Notes under the pieces: generated by a model
Told to the model about the DNA's origin: nothing
Databases searched by the model: none
The model's input: only the letters and a program-made list of their open reading frames with translations
Translations under genes and position numbers: made by a program
Part shown: positions 15,545 to 25,725 of the stretch, piece by piece
Layout of the letters: each line of letters opens with the position of its first letter
Position numbering within the stretch: position 1 is the stretch's first letter
Source of the DNA: Paenirhodobacter enshiensis
GTDB taxonomy: Bacteria; Pseudomonadota; Alphaproteobacteria; Rhodobacterales; Rhodobacteraceae
Length of the DNA stretch: 39,538 nt
NCBI RefSeq assembly: GCF_000740785.1
Contig: NZ_JFZB01000037.1
Coordinates: forward strand, 1-39,538
Direction: 5' to 3'

Positions 15545-17017
15545 ATGGTTTCGCGCGTCATTCCGGTGGACAGCTTCGATCTGGTGATTTTCGGTGCCAC
15601 CGGAGACCTTGCGGCCCGCAAGGTGCTGCCGGGCCTTTACCGGCGGTTTTACTCGGGGCAGATGCCTGCCGATGCCCGCATCATCGGGGCGGCGCGTGCC
15701 GATCTCGACGCGGCGGGGTTTCGCGATTTCGCCGCCCGCGCGATCCGCGATCACGTCGGCCCGGCCAAGCAGGACAAGGCGCAGATCGCGGCGTTTCTGG
15801 AAGCGCTCGATTATGTCGCGCTCGATGCCACCGGCACGCAGGGCTGGGAGGAACTTGCCCCCAAGCTGCGCGCGGGCGTGGTGCGGGCGTTCTATTTCTC
15901 GGTCGCGCCGGCGCTGTTCGGCGACATCGCCGAGCGGCTGCATCAGCACGGCATCGCCACTGCCGACTCGCGCATCGTGGTGGAAAAGCCCTTCGGCCGC
16001 GATCTGGAGACCGCGAAGGCGCTGAACGCGACGCTCGCCACGCATTTCGCCGAAAGTCAGATCTACCGGATCGACCATTATCTCGGCAAGGAGACGGTGC
16101 AGAACCTGATGGCGGTGCGTTTCGCCAACATCCTGTTCGAACCGCTGTGGAACAGTCAGTATGTCGATCATGTGCAGATCACCGTCGCCGAGACGGTGGG
16201 CGTGGGCGGCCGGGGCAGCTACTACGACAAGTCGGGCGCGATGCGCGACATGGTGCAGAACCACCTGATGCAGCTTCTGTGCCTGATCGCGATGGAGCCG
16301 CCCTATCACTTCGACCCGGACGCGGTGCGCGACGAGAAGCTGAAGGTCATCCGCGCGCTGCAACCGGTGCCGCAGGCCGATATTGTGCGCGGTCAGTATC
16401 TGGGCACGCGCGGGCGCGGCAAGGATTCGGTCAGCAGCTATCTCGAAGACGTCGAAAACCCCGACAGCCGCACCGAGAGCTATATCGCGCTCAAGGTGCA
16501 TGTGGCGAACTGGCGCTGGCAGGGCACGCCGTTCTATCTGCGCACCGGCAAGCGGTTGCGGGCGCGGACCTCGGAAATCGCCATCACCTTCAAGCAGCCG
16601 CCGCATTCGATCTTCGACGATGCCGCCGATACCTGGCAGGAGAACGTTCTCGTCATCCGGTTGCAGCCGAACGAGGGGATGAACCTGAAGGTGATGATCA
16701 AGGAGCCGGGGCCGGGCGGCATGCGTCTCGTTCAGGTGCCGCTCGACATGTCCTTCGCCGAGGCCTTGGGCGAGGAGGGGACCGACATCCCCGACGCCTA
16801 CGAGCGCCTCATCATGGATGTGATCCGCGGCAACCAGACGCTGTTCATGCGTGGCGACGAGGTCGAGGCCGCCTGGGCCTGGGCCGATCCGATCATCCGC
16901 GGATGGGAGGAACGGATCGAGAAGCCGCAGGCCTACGACACCGGCTCGTCCGGGCCGGACGATGCGCTGATGCTGATGCACCGCGACGGCCGGCGCTGGC
17001 GGAGTATCCACGATTGA
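15545..17017 (+). CDS. zwf: Glucose-6-phosphate 1-dehydrogenase
   Basis: A 490-aa enzyme oxidising glucose-6-phosphate to 6-phosphogluconolactone with NAD(P)+, the entry to the Entner-Doudoroff and pentose phosphate routes. The nucleotide loop FGATGDLAARK is at residues 16-26 and the active-site signature RIDHYLGKE at 175-183, with catalytic H178 and K182; EKPFG precedes it. Length is normal. I chose the ATG at 15545, preceded by GGAGAC; an in-frame ATG at 15455 lies upstream of the promoter-operator and is unlikely. The stop overlaps the TTG start of pgl, and pgi follows, giving the order of use in sugar breakdown. Confidence 0.96.
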   Translation: MVSRVIPVDSFDLVIFGATGDLAARKVLPGLYRRFYSGQMPADARIIGAARADLDAAGFRDFAARAIRDHVGPAKQDKAQIAAFLEALDYVALDATGTQGWEELAPKLRAGVVRAFYFSVAPALFGDIAERLHQHGIATADSRIVVEKPFGRDLETAKALNATLATHFAESQIYRIDHYLGKETVQNLMAVRFANILFEPLWNSQYVDHVQITVAETVGVGGRGSYYDKSGAMRDMVQNHLMQLLCLIAMEPPYHFDPDAVRDEKLKVIRALQPVPQADIVRGQYLGTRGRGKDSVSSYLEDVENPDSRTESYIALKVHVANWRWQGTPFYLRTGKRLRARTSEIAITFKQPPHSIFDDAADTWQENVLVIRLQPNEGMNLKVMIKEPGPGGMRLVQVPLDMSFAEALGEEGTDIPDAYERLIMDVIRGNQTLFMRGDEVEAAWAWADPIIRGWEERIEKPQAYDTGSSGPDDALMLMHRDGRRWRSIHD

Positions 17018-17685
17018 CCTTCGAGGAGTATCCCGACCGCGAGATGCTGATGCTGGCGCTGGCCGACCGGCTGACCGGCGAATTGCGTCAGGCCATCGCA
17101 CAGCACGGGCGCGCGACCTTCTCGGTGCCGGGCGGCACCACGCCCGGCCCGGTGTTCGACCTGCTTTCGGCGGTGGATCTCGACTGGGACAAGGTGTCGG
17201 TGGTGCTCAATGACGAGCGTTGGGTGCCCGAGGACAGCCCGCGCTCGAACACCCGTCTGCTGCGCGAGCGGCTGTTGCGCGGGCGCGCCGCCGCGGCGCA
17301 TCTGGTGCCGCTTCATGCGCCGACGCCCGAGCCCGAGGACAGTCTCGACGCATTGGCCGAGGCGGTCGAAGCGGTGCTGCCCATCGACGTTCTCCTCCTC
17401 GGCATGGGGGCGGACATGCACACCGCCTCGCTGTTTCCGGGGGCGGATCTGCTTGAACAGGCGCTGGCCCCCGATGCGCCGGCGCTGATGGCACTTCGCG
17501 CCGAGGCTGCGGGTGAGGCGCGCATCACGCTCAGCGCGCGGGTGCTGCGCGATGCGATGCATTGTCACATCCTCATCATAGGCGACGAGAAACGTGCCGC
17601 GATCGAGCGCGCCGCCAGCTTGCCAGAGATCGAGGCTCCGGTGCATACCGTGCTTCGGAACGCTACCATTCATTGGGCCCCCTGA
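17014..17685 (+). CDS. pgl: 6-phosphogluconolactonase
   Basis: A 223-aa lactonase of the DevB/NagB-like fold that hydrolyses 6-phosphogluconolactone to 6-phosphogluconate. Landmarks are [14 protein letters not shown] (sugar-phosphate loop), [14 protein letters not shown] and [17 protein letters not shown]. The usual [14 protein letters not shown] reads [14 protein letters not shown] here, with Met in place of Gly before the conserved His. The start is a TTG overlapping the zwf stop (TTGA), with GGAG at 17001-17004. No ATG lies close; the next at 17044 would remove the first conserved strand. Tight coupling should keep its level tied to Zwf, which avoids build-up of the reactive lactone. Confidence 0.93.
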   Translation: MTFEEYPDREMLMLALADRLTGELRQAIAQHGRATFSVPGGTTPGPVFDLLSAVDLDWDKVSVVLNDERWVPEDSPRSNTRLLRERLLRGRAAAAHLVPLHAPTPEPEDSLDALAEAVEAVLPIDVLLLGMGADMHTASLFPGADLLEQALAPDAPALMALRAEAAGEARITLSARVLRDAMHCHILIIGDEKRAAIERAASLPEIEAPVHTVLRNATIHWAP

Positions 17686-17686
17686 T

Positions 17687-19297
17687 ATGAACCAGTTCGA
17701 CGATCTTATTGCCCATGCCGCCGGCGTGCAGGGGCGGTCGATTCTTTCCCTGTTCGACGCCGATCCTCACCGCGCCGGGGCGTTCGCCGCGGAATACGAC
17801 GGGATGCTGTTCGACTATTCCAAGACCAATATCGACGCGACGGGGCGGGGGCTGCTGCTCGATCTCGCGCGCAAGGCGGGTGTCGCCGAGAAGCGCGACG
17901 CGATGTTCTCGGGCGCGAAGATCAACGAGACCGAGGGGCGCGCGGTGCTGCATACCGCCTGGCGCAATCCGGGCGCCGAAATCGTGGTCGACGGTCATGA
18001 CGTGATGCCGGCGCTGCGCGAGACGCTGGCGCGGCTGCATGCCTTCGCCGAGGACGTGCGCAGCGGCCGGTTCCGCGGTCAGGGCGGCAAGATCACCGAT
18101 GTGGTCAATATCGGCATCGGCGGATCGGACCTCGGTCCGGTGATGGCGACGCTGGCGATGGCGCCCTGGCATGACGGGCCGCGCACGCATTTCGTCTCGA
18201 ACGTCGACGGGGCGCATATCCACGACACGCTCGCGGTTCTGAACCCGGAAACCACGCTGGTGATCGTCGCCTCGAAGACCTTCACCACGGTCGAGACGAT
18301 GACCAACGCCGAGGCCGCGCGCCACTGGATGGCGGCGCGCGTCACCGATCCGACGGCGCAATTCGCCGCGATCTCGACCGCGACCGACCGCACCGAGGCC
18401 TTCGGCATCGCGCATGAGCGCGTCTTCGGTTTCGAGGACTGGGTGGGCGGGCGCTATTCCGTCTGGTCGCCGATCGGGCTGAGCGTGATGATCGCCGTGG
18501 GCCCCGGGCATTTCGACGAATTCCTCGCCGGCGGCGCCGCGATGGACCGCCATTTCCGCACCGCGCCGTTCGAGGCGAACCTGCCGGTGCTGCTCGCGCT
18601 CGTCGGTGTGTGGCACAACCAGATCCTCGGCCATGCGACGCGGGCGGTGTTGCCCTACGATCAGCGTCTGCTGCGCCTGCCGGCCTATCTCCAGCAGCTG
18701 GAGATGGAATCGAACGGCAAGCGGGTCAGCATGGACGGCGCCGATCTGCCCTATAACTCGGGCCCGGTGGTCTGGGGCGAGCCCGGCACCAACGGTCAGC
18801 ACGCGTTTTACCAGCTGATCCATCAGGGCACCCGCGTCGTGCCCTGCGAATTCCTGATCGCCGCCGAGGGGCACGAGCCGAACCTCGCCCATCAGCATAT
18901 CCTGCTCGCCGCCAACTGCCTTGCGCAGTCCGAGGCGCTGTTGCGCGGCCGTTCGCTCGACGTCGCGCGCGAGATCTGCCGCAAGAAGGGCTTCTCGGGG
19001 GCCGAGCTGGAACGTCAGGCGCGCCATCGCGTGTTCCCGGGCAACCGGCCCTCGACCACGCTGCTTTATCCGAAGCTGACGCCGTTCACGCTCGGCCAGA
19101 TCGTGGCGCTTTATGAACATCGGGTGTTCGTCGAGGGCGCGATCCTCGGCATCAACAGCTTCGATCAGTGGGGCGTCGAACTCGGCAAGGAACTTGCGAT
19201 GGCGCTCGCGCCGGTGCTCGAAGGCACGGCCGATGGCGCGGGCAAGGATGGCTCGACGCTGGCACTTGCCGCGCGCATCCGCGCGCTGCGGGGCTGA
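17687..19297 (+). CDS. pgi: Glucose-6-phosphate isomerase
   Basis: A 536-aa enzyme interconverting glucose-6-phosphate and fructose-6-phosphate. Both family signatures are present: [13 protein letters not shown] in the middle and [15 protein letters not shown] near the C-terminus. The sugar-phosphate loop [10 protein letters not shown] and the catalytic region ESNGKRV are also intact. The ATG at 17687 starts one base after the pgl stop. As third gene after zwf-pgl it lets fructose-6-phosphate from gluconeogenesis or fructose catabolism feed the same pathway. Confidence 0.96.
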   Translation: MNQFDDLIAHAAGVQGRSILSLFDADPHRAGAFAAEYDGMLFDYSKTNIDATGRGLLLDLARKAGVAEKRDAMFSGAKINETEGRAVLHTAWRNPGAEIVVDGHDVMPALRETLARLHAFAEDVRSGRFRGQGGKITDVVNIGIGGSDLGPVMATLAMAPWHDGPRTHFVSNVDGAHIHDTLAVLNPETTLVIVASKTFTTVETMTNAEAARHWMAARVTDPTAQFAAISTATDRTEAFGIAHERVFGFEDWVGGRYSVWSPIGLSVMIAVGPGHFDEFLAGGAAMDRHFRTAPFEANLPVLLALVGVWHNQILGHATRAVLPYDQRLLRLPAYLQQLEMESNGKRVSMDGADLPYNSGPVVWGEPGTNGQHAFYQLIHQGTRVVPCEFLIAAEGHEPNLAHQHILLAANCLAQSEALLRGRSLDVAREICRKKGFSGAELERQARHRVFPGNRPSTTLLYPKLTPFTLGQIVALYEHRVFVEGAILGINSFDQWGVELGKELAMALAPVLEGTADGAGKDGSTLALAARIRALRG

Positions 19298-19328
19298 GAG
19301 TGACCGGGCTGAGGATGACAGGTCGCGC

Positions 19329-19961
19329 ATGACGGGACGGATCGTCGCCTCCGACGCCGATGTCGCCGAAGGGATGGTCTGGCTCGCCGCGCGCGAGCCG
19401 CGCTTCGCCCGCGTGGCCGCGCTCACCGGCCCCTGGCCGCTGCGCCGGCGCGAAGACGGGTTCGGGGCGCTGCGCGACGCGATCATCGGGCAGCAGGTCT
19501 CGACCGCCTCGGCCTCGGCGATCCGGGGACGGGTGATCGCGGCCGGCTTCGACACGCCCGAAGCGATCTCGGCGGCCGATGACGAGGCTTTGCGCGGCTG
19601 CGGCCTGTCGCGGCAAAAGCTGCGCTATCTGCGCGCGCTCGCCGGCGCGGGGATCGACTTCGACGCGCTGCGAACCCTGCCCGACGAGACGGTGATGGAG
19701 GTGCTGTTGCCGCTTCCCGGCATCGGGCGCTGGACCGTCGAGATGTATCTGATCTTCGCGCTCGGTCGTGCTGATGTGTTCGCCGTCGACGACCTCGCCC
19801 TTGCCGAGGGGGCGCGGATGCTGTTCGATCTGCCCGAGCGGCCGAAGGGACGCGTCTTCGCGCGCCTCGCCGAAGACTGGTCGCCCTGGCGCGCGGTGGC
19901 GGCGCGCGGCCTGTGGGCCTATTACGCCGCGATGAAACAACGAGAGGGAGTGGCCCCGTGA
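19329..19961 (+). CDS. DNA-3-methyladenine glycosylase II, AlkA-type (HhH-GPD)
   Basis: A 210-aa DNA repair glycosylase that removes alkylated bases. The helix-hairpin-helix LPGIGRWTVEMYLIFALG is followed by the catalytic Asp in FAVDDLALAEG, and RDAIIGQQVSTASASAIRGR forms the base-pocket helix. It is shorter than E. coli AlkA because the N-terminal beta domain is missing, as in many bacterial relatives. I chose the ATG at 19329. It lies 31 bases after pgi and its stop overlaps the start of the esterase gene. Confidence 0.88.
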   Translation: MTGRIVASDADVAEGMVWLAAREPRFARVAALTGPWPLRRREDGFGALRDAIIGQQVSTASASAIRGRVIAAGFDTPEAISAADDEALRGCGLSRQKLRYLRALAGAGIDFDALRTLPDETVMEVLLPLPGIGRWTVEMYLIFALGRADVFAVDDLALAEGARMLFDLPERPKGRVFARLAEDWSPWRAVAARGLWAYYAAMKQREGVAP

Positions 19962-20617
19962 CGCGCAAACTGAAGGCCGGGCGGTTCGGCCCGAAATCGG
20001 GCAAGACGACGTCGGTCGTGGTGTTCCTGCATGGCTATGGCTCGAACGGCGCCGACCTGCTGGGTCTGGCCGAACCGATGAGCGGTGCGCTGCCGGACAC
20101 GCTGTTCGTCGCCCCCGACGGCCCCGAACCGAGCCGCGGCAACCCGATGGGGTTTCAGTGGTTCTCGGTGCCGCGCTTCGACGGCTCGAGCGAGACCGAG
20201 ATGGCCGCGGGCTTCGCGCGCTCGGCCGATGATATCAACGCTTTCCTCGATGAAATTCTGGCGGAGACCGGGCTTTCGGCCGACCGGCTGGCGCTCGTCG
20301 GGTTCTCGCAGGGTTCGGTGATGTCGATGCAGATCGCGCCGCGCCGGGCCGAGGCGATCGGCGGCGTCGTCGCTTTCTCGGGCCGGATGATCGCGCCCGA
20401 GAAGCTGGCGGCCGAGGCGGTCTCGAAACCGCCGGTGCTGCTGGTGCATGGCGATCAGGACCCGGTGATGCCGATCGCCGAGATGAAGGCCGCGGGCGAT
20501 GCCCTCGTCGGCGCGGGCATCGAGACCTATGCCCATGTCGAGCGCGGCTGCGCCCATTCCATCGCCCAGGACGGATTCAGCGTGGCGCTGTCCTTCCTGC
20601 AAGACCGGCTCGGCTGA
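19958..20617 (+). CDS. Alpha/beta-hydrolase carboxylesterase (phospholipase/carboxylesterase family)
   Basis: A 219-aa esterase of the carboxylesterase/acyl-protein thioesterase-like family. The full catalytic triad is readable: S117 in GFSQG, D168 in HGDQDPVMP and H200 in CAHSI. The oxyanion strand FLHGYGSNGADL lies at 23-34. No signal peptide is evident, so it probably works in the cytoplasm; the natural ester is unknown. The GTG start at 19958 overlaps the glycosylase stop (GTGA) and has GAGAGGGA upstream. It ends the operon, with a terminator 23 bases on. Confidence 0.88.
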   Translation: MTRKLKAGRFGPKSGKTTSVVVFLHGYGSNGADLLGLAEPMSGALPDTLFVAPDGPEPSRGNPMGFQWFSVPRFDGSSETEMAAGFARSADDINAFLDEILAETGLSADRLALVGFSQGSVMSMQIAPRRAEAIGGVVAFSGRMIAPEKLAAEAVSKPPVLLVHGDQDPVMPIAEMKAAGDALVGAGIETYAHVERGCAHSIAQDGFSVALSFLQDRLG

Positions 20618-20640
20618 GCCTCGCACGGCGGAACCGAACG

Positions 20641-20670
20641 GGGGCGGTCCTTGCGGGGACCGCCCCTTTT
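20641..20670 (+). terminator. Intrinsic terminator after the esterase gene
   Basis: A perfect 10-bp GC stem (GGGGCGGTCC at 20641-20650 with GGACCGCCCC at 20657-20666), a six-base loop and a TTTT tail. It closes the glycosylase-esterase transcript and possibly the whole zwf operon. Confidence 0.85.
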
Positions 20671-20743
20671 GCATGTCGCGTCACGCCGTTGTCGCATCTT
20701 TGGGCGATCCTGTGCCCGGGCGGGCTGCGCGCCGATTGCGTGC

Positions 20744-20771
20744 TTGCCAGATGAGGAACGCCATATATAGT
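20744..20771 (+). promoter_or_regulatory. Probable sigma-70 promoter of the HNH gene
   Basis: TTGCCA (20744-20749), 16 bases, then TATAGT (20766-20771) within CATATATAGTT. It is the first AT-rich stretch after the terminator and lies 69 bases before the HNH start codon. Confidence 0.5.
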
Positions 20772-20840
20772 TGAGGCAATGGCAGGGGCGGGCTCCCCGC
20801 TCTGGGCCTCGGCGGCGACAGGGCGAAGGGTGGTGCGATC

Positions 20841-21440
20841 ATGCTGGACCACGGCGACAGGTCGGATTTCCGGACACAGTTCGTGCGCGACCCGGTGCCC
20901 GCACGGCACTTCCCGGCACTGGTGCTGAATGCCGACTTTCGCCCGCTCAGCTATTATCCCCTCTCGCTCTGGCCCTGGCAGGAGGCGATCAAGGCGGTTT
21001 GTCTCGAAAGGGTGACGATCCTCGCCGAATATGACGAGGTGGTGCGCTCGCAGCGGGCGGAGATACGCATCCCCTCGGTGGTGGTGCTGAAAGAGTTCGT
21101 GAGGCCGAAGAAGCGCGTGGCTTTCACGCGCTTCAATCTTTTTCTGCGCGACGAATTTCGCTGTCAGTATTGCGGATCGCGCGGCGAGCTGACCTTCGAC
21201 CATGTGGTGCCGCGCTCGAAGGGCGGGATCACCAGCTGGGAGAACGTGGTGGCGGCCTGCGCGCCGTGCAACCTCAAGAAGGCGAACAAGTCGCTGAAGG
21301 CCTCGGGGATGCAGTTGCACAAGGCCCCCTGCGCCCCCACCCCGGCCGAGATGCTGGCCATCGGGCGGCATTTTCCGCCCGGGCATCTGCATGAAAGCTG
21401 GGTCGATTTCCTCTATTGGGATGCCGAGCTGATGCCGTGA
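20841..21440 (+). CDS. HNH endonuclease
   Basis: A 199-aa protein with a C-terminal HNH nuclease fold: a zinc knuckle C108-x2-C111 (RCQYCGS) and C140-x2-C143 (CAPCN) bracket the catalytic D120-H121 in LTFDHVVPRSKGG, and N135 lies in WENVV. The N-terminal ~100 residues (LVLNADFRPLSYYPLSLWPWQEAIK) belong to a widespread bacterial HNH group usually encoded alone. Its role is not established; repair or phage defence is possible, but there is no methylase or defence partner here. It has its own promoter and converges on moeA with 74 bases between. Confidence 0.85.
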   Translation: MLDHGDRSDFRTQFVRDPVPARHFPALVLNADFRPLSYYPLSLWPWQEAIKAVCLERVTILAEYDEVVRSQRAEIRIPSVVVLKEFVRPKKRVAFTRFNLFLRDEFRCQYCGSRGELTFDHVVPRSKGGITSWENVVAACAPCNLKKANKSLKASGMQLHKAPCAPTPAEMLAIGRHFPPGHLHESWVDFLYWDAELMP

Positions 21441-21514
21441 TAGCGCGGGTGCGTGACTGCCCTCACGGGAAGGCTTGCGAGGCGCGCGCGCGGTTCAAGG
21501 CCCGTCTTCGGTAA

Positions 21515-22696
21515 TCAGAGGGGCAGATATTCGACGATTTCCCCAGCCGAACGCGGCCCGTCGCCGAGCGGGCGGATCAGCAGCGCATCGGCTTCGGCGA
21601 GGATGCCGAGGCGCGCCGAATCCTGGCTCTCGAAGGCCTCGATCCGGGGCAGGGGAGAGGCGGGGATCAGGCGCGCGCGCATGTAATGCGTCCGTGGGCC
21701 GGCCGGGCCGACAGCCGCGGCGAGCACTGCCCTAAGCGGCTCGGGCCGGGCGTCGTGGCCAAGCATCCTTGCCAGCATCGGGCGCAGGAACAGCGCGGCG
21801 CAGACCGTCGCCGAGACCGGGTTTCCGGGCAGGCCGAGCAGCACGCTTTGTCCCATCCGCCCCGCCATCAGCGGCTTGCCGGGCCGCATCGAGATCTTCC
21901 AGAAGCTGCGTTCGAGCCCCATCGCCCCGGCCACCACACCGACCAGATCGTGATCGCCGACCGAGGCCCCGCCCGAGGTCAGGATCAGATCGGCGCCCCG
22001 CGCGGCGGTGAAGGCGGCGCGCAGGCTGTCCTCGGTGTCGCGCGCGATCGGCAACAGGTGCGCCTCGGCACCCGCGGCCTCGACCATCGCGGCGAGGATC
22101 AGCCCGTTCGAGGCGATGATCTGATCGGGGCCGGGGGTGTCGCCGGGTTCGACCAGCTCGTCGCCGGTCGACAGGATGGCGACGACCGGGCGGCGGTGGA
22201 CCGAGACCTCGGCCACATTCATCGCCGCGATCAGTCCGATGTCGCGCGCGCTCAGCGGATGGCGCGGGAAAAAGCGGTCGCCCTCGGCGAAATCCTGACC
22301 GCGCGGACGGATGTTGTCCTTGTCGGCCAGCACCTCGGGCAGGGTCACGCTGTCGCCCACGCGGGTGACGTTCTCCTGCAGCACGACGATGCCGCCCGGG
22401 GCGGGGCAGGGCGCGCCGGTGAAGATGCGCACGGCCTGTCCGGCCACCAGCGGGCCGGTGTAGCGGCGCCCGGCCGCGGCCTCGCCCTCGACGCGCAGCA
22501 CGGCGCCCGGGCGGTGGTCGGCGGCGGCGATCCAGTAGCCGTCCATCGAGGAGTTGTCGAACGGCGGCTGGGTCAGCCGCGCGGTGACGGCGCGGCTCAG
22601 CACCCGCCCGGCAGCGCGGCGCAGGGGCACCGTCTCGGCCGGCAGGGGGGCGACCAGATCCAGAACCTTTTCAAGCGCTTCCTCGACCGTGATCAT
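21515..22696 (-). CDS. moeA: Molybdopterin molybdotransferase MoeA
   Basis: A 393-aa enzyme that inserts molybdate into adenylylated molybdopterin, the final step of molybdenum cofactor synthesis. Landmarks are [13 protein letters not shown] (substrate loop), the central MoCF-like domain with [13 protein letters not shown] and [14 protein letters not shown], then KPGKPL-like [10 protein letters not shown] and [13 protein letters not shown]. Length is normal. Its ATG overlaps the moaC stop (ATGA), so it is translated in step with moaC. It is the last gene of the trpG-trpD-trpC-moaC-moeA run. Confidence 0.95.
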   Translation of the reverse strand: MITVEEALEKVLDLVAPLPAETVPLRRAAGRVLSRAVTARLTQPPFDNSSMDGYWIAAADHRPGAVLRVEGEAAAGRRYTGPLVAGQAVRIFTGAPCPAPGGIVVLQENVTRVGDSVTLPEVLADKDNIRPRGQDFAEGDRFFPRHPLSARDIGLIAAMNVAEVSVHRRPVVAILSTGDELVEPGDTPGPDQIIASNGLILAAMVEAAGAEAHLLPIARDTEDSLRAAFTAARGADLILTSGGASVGDHDLVGVVAGAMGLERSFWKISMRPGKPLMAGRMGQSVLLGLPGNPVSATVCAALFLRPMLARMLGHDARPEPLRAVLAAAVGPAGPRTHYMRARLIPASPLPRIEAFESQDSARLGILAEADALLIRPLGDGPRSAGEIVEYLPL

Positions 22697-23169
22697 TCCC
22701 TGGCCTCATACAGACCGGACTTTCCGCCGTCTTTCAGCACGACGCGGATGCCTTCGATCCGCATCCCGCGCTCTACCGCCTTGAGCATGTCATAGACCGT
22801 CAGCGCGGCGGTGGTGACGGCGGTCAGCGCCTCCATCTCCACCCCGGTGCGGCCGGTGGTCTTCACCGTCGCGGTGATGCGCACGCCCGGAAGGGCCGCG
22901 TCGGCCGCGAGATCCAGCGACACTTTGGTGATCGGCAGCGGATGGCACAGCGGGATCAGATCGGCGGTCTTCTTCGCGCCCATGATCCCGGCAAGACGCG
23001 CCACACCCAGAACATCGCCCTTCTTCGCCGTGCCTTCGAGAACATAGGCCAGCGTTTCGGGCAGCATCACCACCCGGCCCTCGGCGACAGCGACGCGCGA
23101 CGTCTCGGCCTTGTCCGAGACATCGACCATATGCGCCTGTCCGGCGGCGTCGAAATGCGTCAGGCTCAT
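22693..23169 (-). CDS. moaC: Cyclic pyranopterin monophosphate synthase MoaC
   Basis: A 158-aa enzyme acting with MoaA in the first step of molybdenum cofactor synthesis, turning the cyclic GTP derivative into cyclic pyranopterin monophosphate. Conserved blocks are [18 protein letters not shown] at the start, [37 protein letters not shown] and LKDGGKSG with the catalytic lysine. Length is normal. It overlaps trpC upstream and moeA downstream by four bases each. No moaA, moaB, moaD or moaE is in the window. Confidence 0.96.
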   Translation of the reverse strand: MSLTHFDAAGQAHMVDVSDKAETSRVAVAEGRVVMLPETLAYVLEGTAKKGDVLGVARLAGIMGAKKTADLIPLCHPLPITKVSLDLAADAALPGVRITATVKTTGRTGVEMEALTAVTTAALTVYDMLKAVERGMRIEGIRVVLKDGGKSGLYEARE

Positions 23170-23951
23170 GCCAGAAGGGCTCGCGTCGCGGCGGCGACGT
23201 CGGTCTGCCGCATCAGGCTTTCGCCGATCAGGAAGCGGCGTGCGCCCACCTCGGCCATCGCGGCCAGATCGTCAGGGGTGAAGATGCCACTCTCGCACAC
23301 CAGATCGCGGCCCTCGGCGAGGATCTCGGGGGCGAGGGTGCGGGTGACGTCGAGCGTCACCTCGAAGGTCTTCAGATTGCGGTTGTTCACCCCGATCAGC
23401 GGCGATTTCAGCCGCAGCGCACGGTCGAGCTCCTCGGCATTGTGCACCTCGATCAGCGCGTCCATGCCCCAGTGCCGCGCGGCGTCTTCGAGTTCCTCGG
23501 CGAGACCGTCCTCGACCGAGGCCATGATGATCAGGATGCAGTCGGCGCCCCAGGACCGCGCCTCGGCGACCTGATAGGTGTCGTAGAGGAAATCCTTGCG
23601 CAGGCAGGGCAGCGCGCAGGCCGCCCGCGCCTGACGCAGGAATTCGGGCGAGCCCTGGAACGACGGCGCATCGGTCAGCACCGACAGACAGGCCGCGCCG
23701 CCCTCTTCATAGGCGGCCGCCAGCGCCGGCGGGTCGAAATCCGGCCGGATCAGCCCTTTCGAGGGCGAGGCCTTCTTGATTTCGCAAATCAGCCCGTAGC
23801 CGGTTTCCGCCTTTGCCGTCAGCGCCTTGCCGAAGTCGCGCGGCGCATCTTGCGAGCGCGCCTCGTCCTCGATGTCGGAGAGCGACCGCGCGGCCTTGGC
23901 GGCGGCGATCTCGTCGAGCTTGTAGGCCTTGATCTTGTCGAGAATGTTCAT
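23166..23951 (-). CDS. trpC: Indole-3-glycerol-phosphate synthase
   Basis: A 261-aa TIM-barrel enzyme that closes the indole ring in tryptophan synthesis. The family signature [19 protein letters not shown] is intact, followed by [25 protein letters not shown] and CESGI for phosphate binding. It is not fused to TrpF. I chose the ATG at 23951, eight bases after the trpD stop; longer in-frame reading overlaps trpD. The stop overlaps the moaC start. Confidence 0.96.
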   Translation of the reverse strand: MNILDKIKAYKLDEIAAAKAARSLSDIEDEARSQDAPRDFGKALTAKAETGYGLICEIKKASPSKGLIRPDFDPPALAAAYEEGGAACLSVLTDAPSFQGSPEFLRQARAACALPCLRKDFLYDTYQVAEARSWGADCILIIMASVEDGLAEELEDAARHWGMDALIEVHNAEELDRALRLKSPLIGVNNRNLKTFEVTLDVTRTLAPEILAEGRDLVCESGIFTPDDLAAMAEVGARRFLIGESLMRQTDVAAATRALLA

Positions 23952-23959
23952 GTCGTGCC

Positions 23960-24975
<1,016 letters not shown>

Positions 24976-24979
<4 letters not shown>

Positions 24980-25563
24980 GCCGTCACCTTCACTTTCGCC
25001 GCCTCGAGGAAATTCGCGAGCATCCGGTGCCCGTGTTCCGAGGCGATGGATTCGGGGTGGAACTGCACCCCCTCGATCAGCCGCTCCTTGTGGCGCAGGC
25101 CCATGATCATGCCGTTTTCCAGCCACGCCGTGACCTCGAGGCAATCGGGCAGGCTGTCGCGGTCGACGATCAGCGAGTGATAGCGCGTCGCGAGGAAGGG
25201 CGAGGGCAGGCCGCGGAACACGCCTTTGCCCTCGTGATGGATCTCGCCCATCTTGCCATGCACGATCTCGCCAGCGCGGGTGACCTTGCCGCCGAAGGCC
25301 GCACCGATGGTCTGATGGCCGAGGCACACGCCGAACAGCGGCACGCCCGCCTCGGCCGCGGCCAGCGTCAGCGGCAGGCAGATGCCAGCGTGCTCCGGGT
25401 CCGACGGACCGGGCGAGAGGACGATCGCCTCGGCACCGAGGCCCATCGCGTCTTGCACGTTCATCGCGTCGTTGCGCACGACCTTCACGTCCGCGCCCAG
25501 CTCTCCGAAATAATGCACGAGGTTGTAGGTGAAGCTATCGTAATTGTCGATGAGCAGGAGCAT
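24976..25563 (-). CDS. trpG: Anthranilate synthase glutamine amidotransferase component
   Basis: A 195-aa class I glutaminase that supplies ammonia to TrpE. It has the catalytic C80 in FGVCLGHQ and the His-Glu pair in VQFHPESI, plus the start [16 protein letters not shown] and the SPGPSDP loop. It may also serve folate synthesis as PabA, as in organisms with a single such gene. It is first of the trpG-trpD-trpC-moaC-moeA run and is separated from trpE by an unrelated convergent gene, so subunit balance must be set between two transcripts. Confidence 0.95.
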
Positions 25564-25725
25564 GGGCCGCCTATCCTTGTCCCGCCCGGGATCGCGAGAA
25601 GATTCAGGGATGAACCGGGCCTTGCGTCGGGCTATAGATGTTCAGAGCAAAGCACCGGGGTCAAGGGCTGCGGGCCGGAATCATGGCCTTCCCCCGGAGG
25701 AACGAAGCAGAAAGAGGCGGTTTTC

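Noticed and set aside
20841-21440. HNH gene as part of a restriction or phage-defence system
   Set aside because: It stands alone with its own promoter, and no methylase, helicase or other defence gene is nearby.
25564-25725. Possible tryptophan attenuator before trpG
   Set aside because: I saw no leader peptide with tandem Trp codons and no terminator/antiterminator pair.
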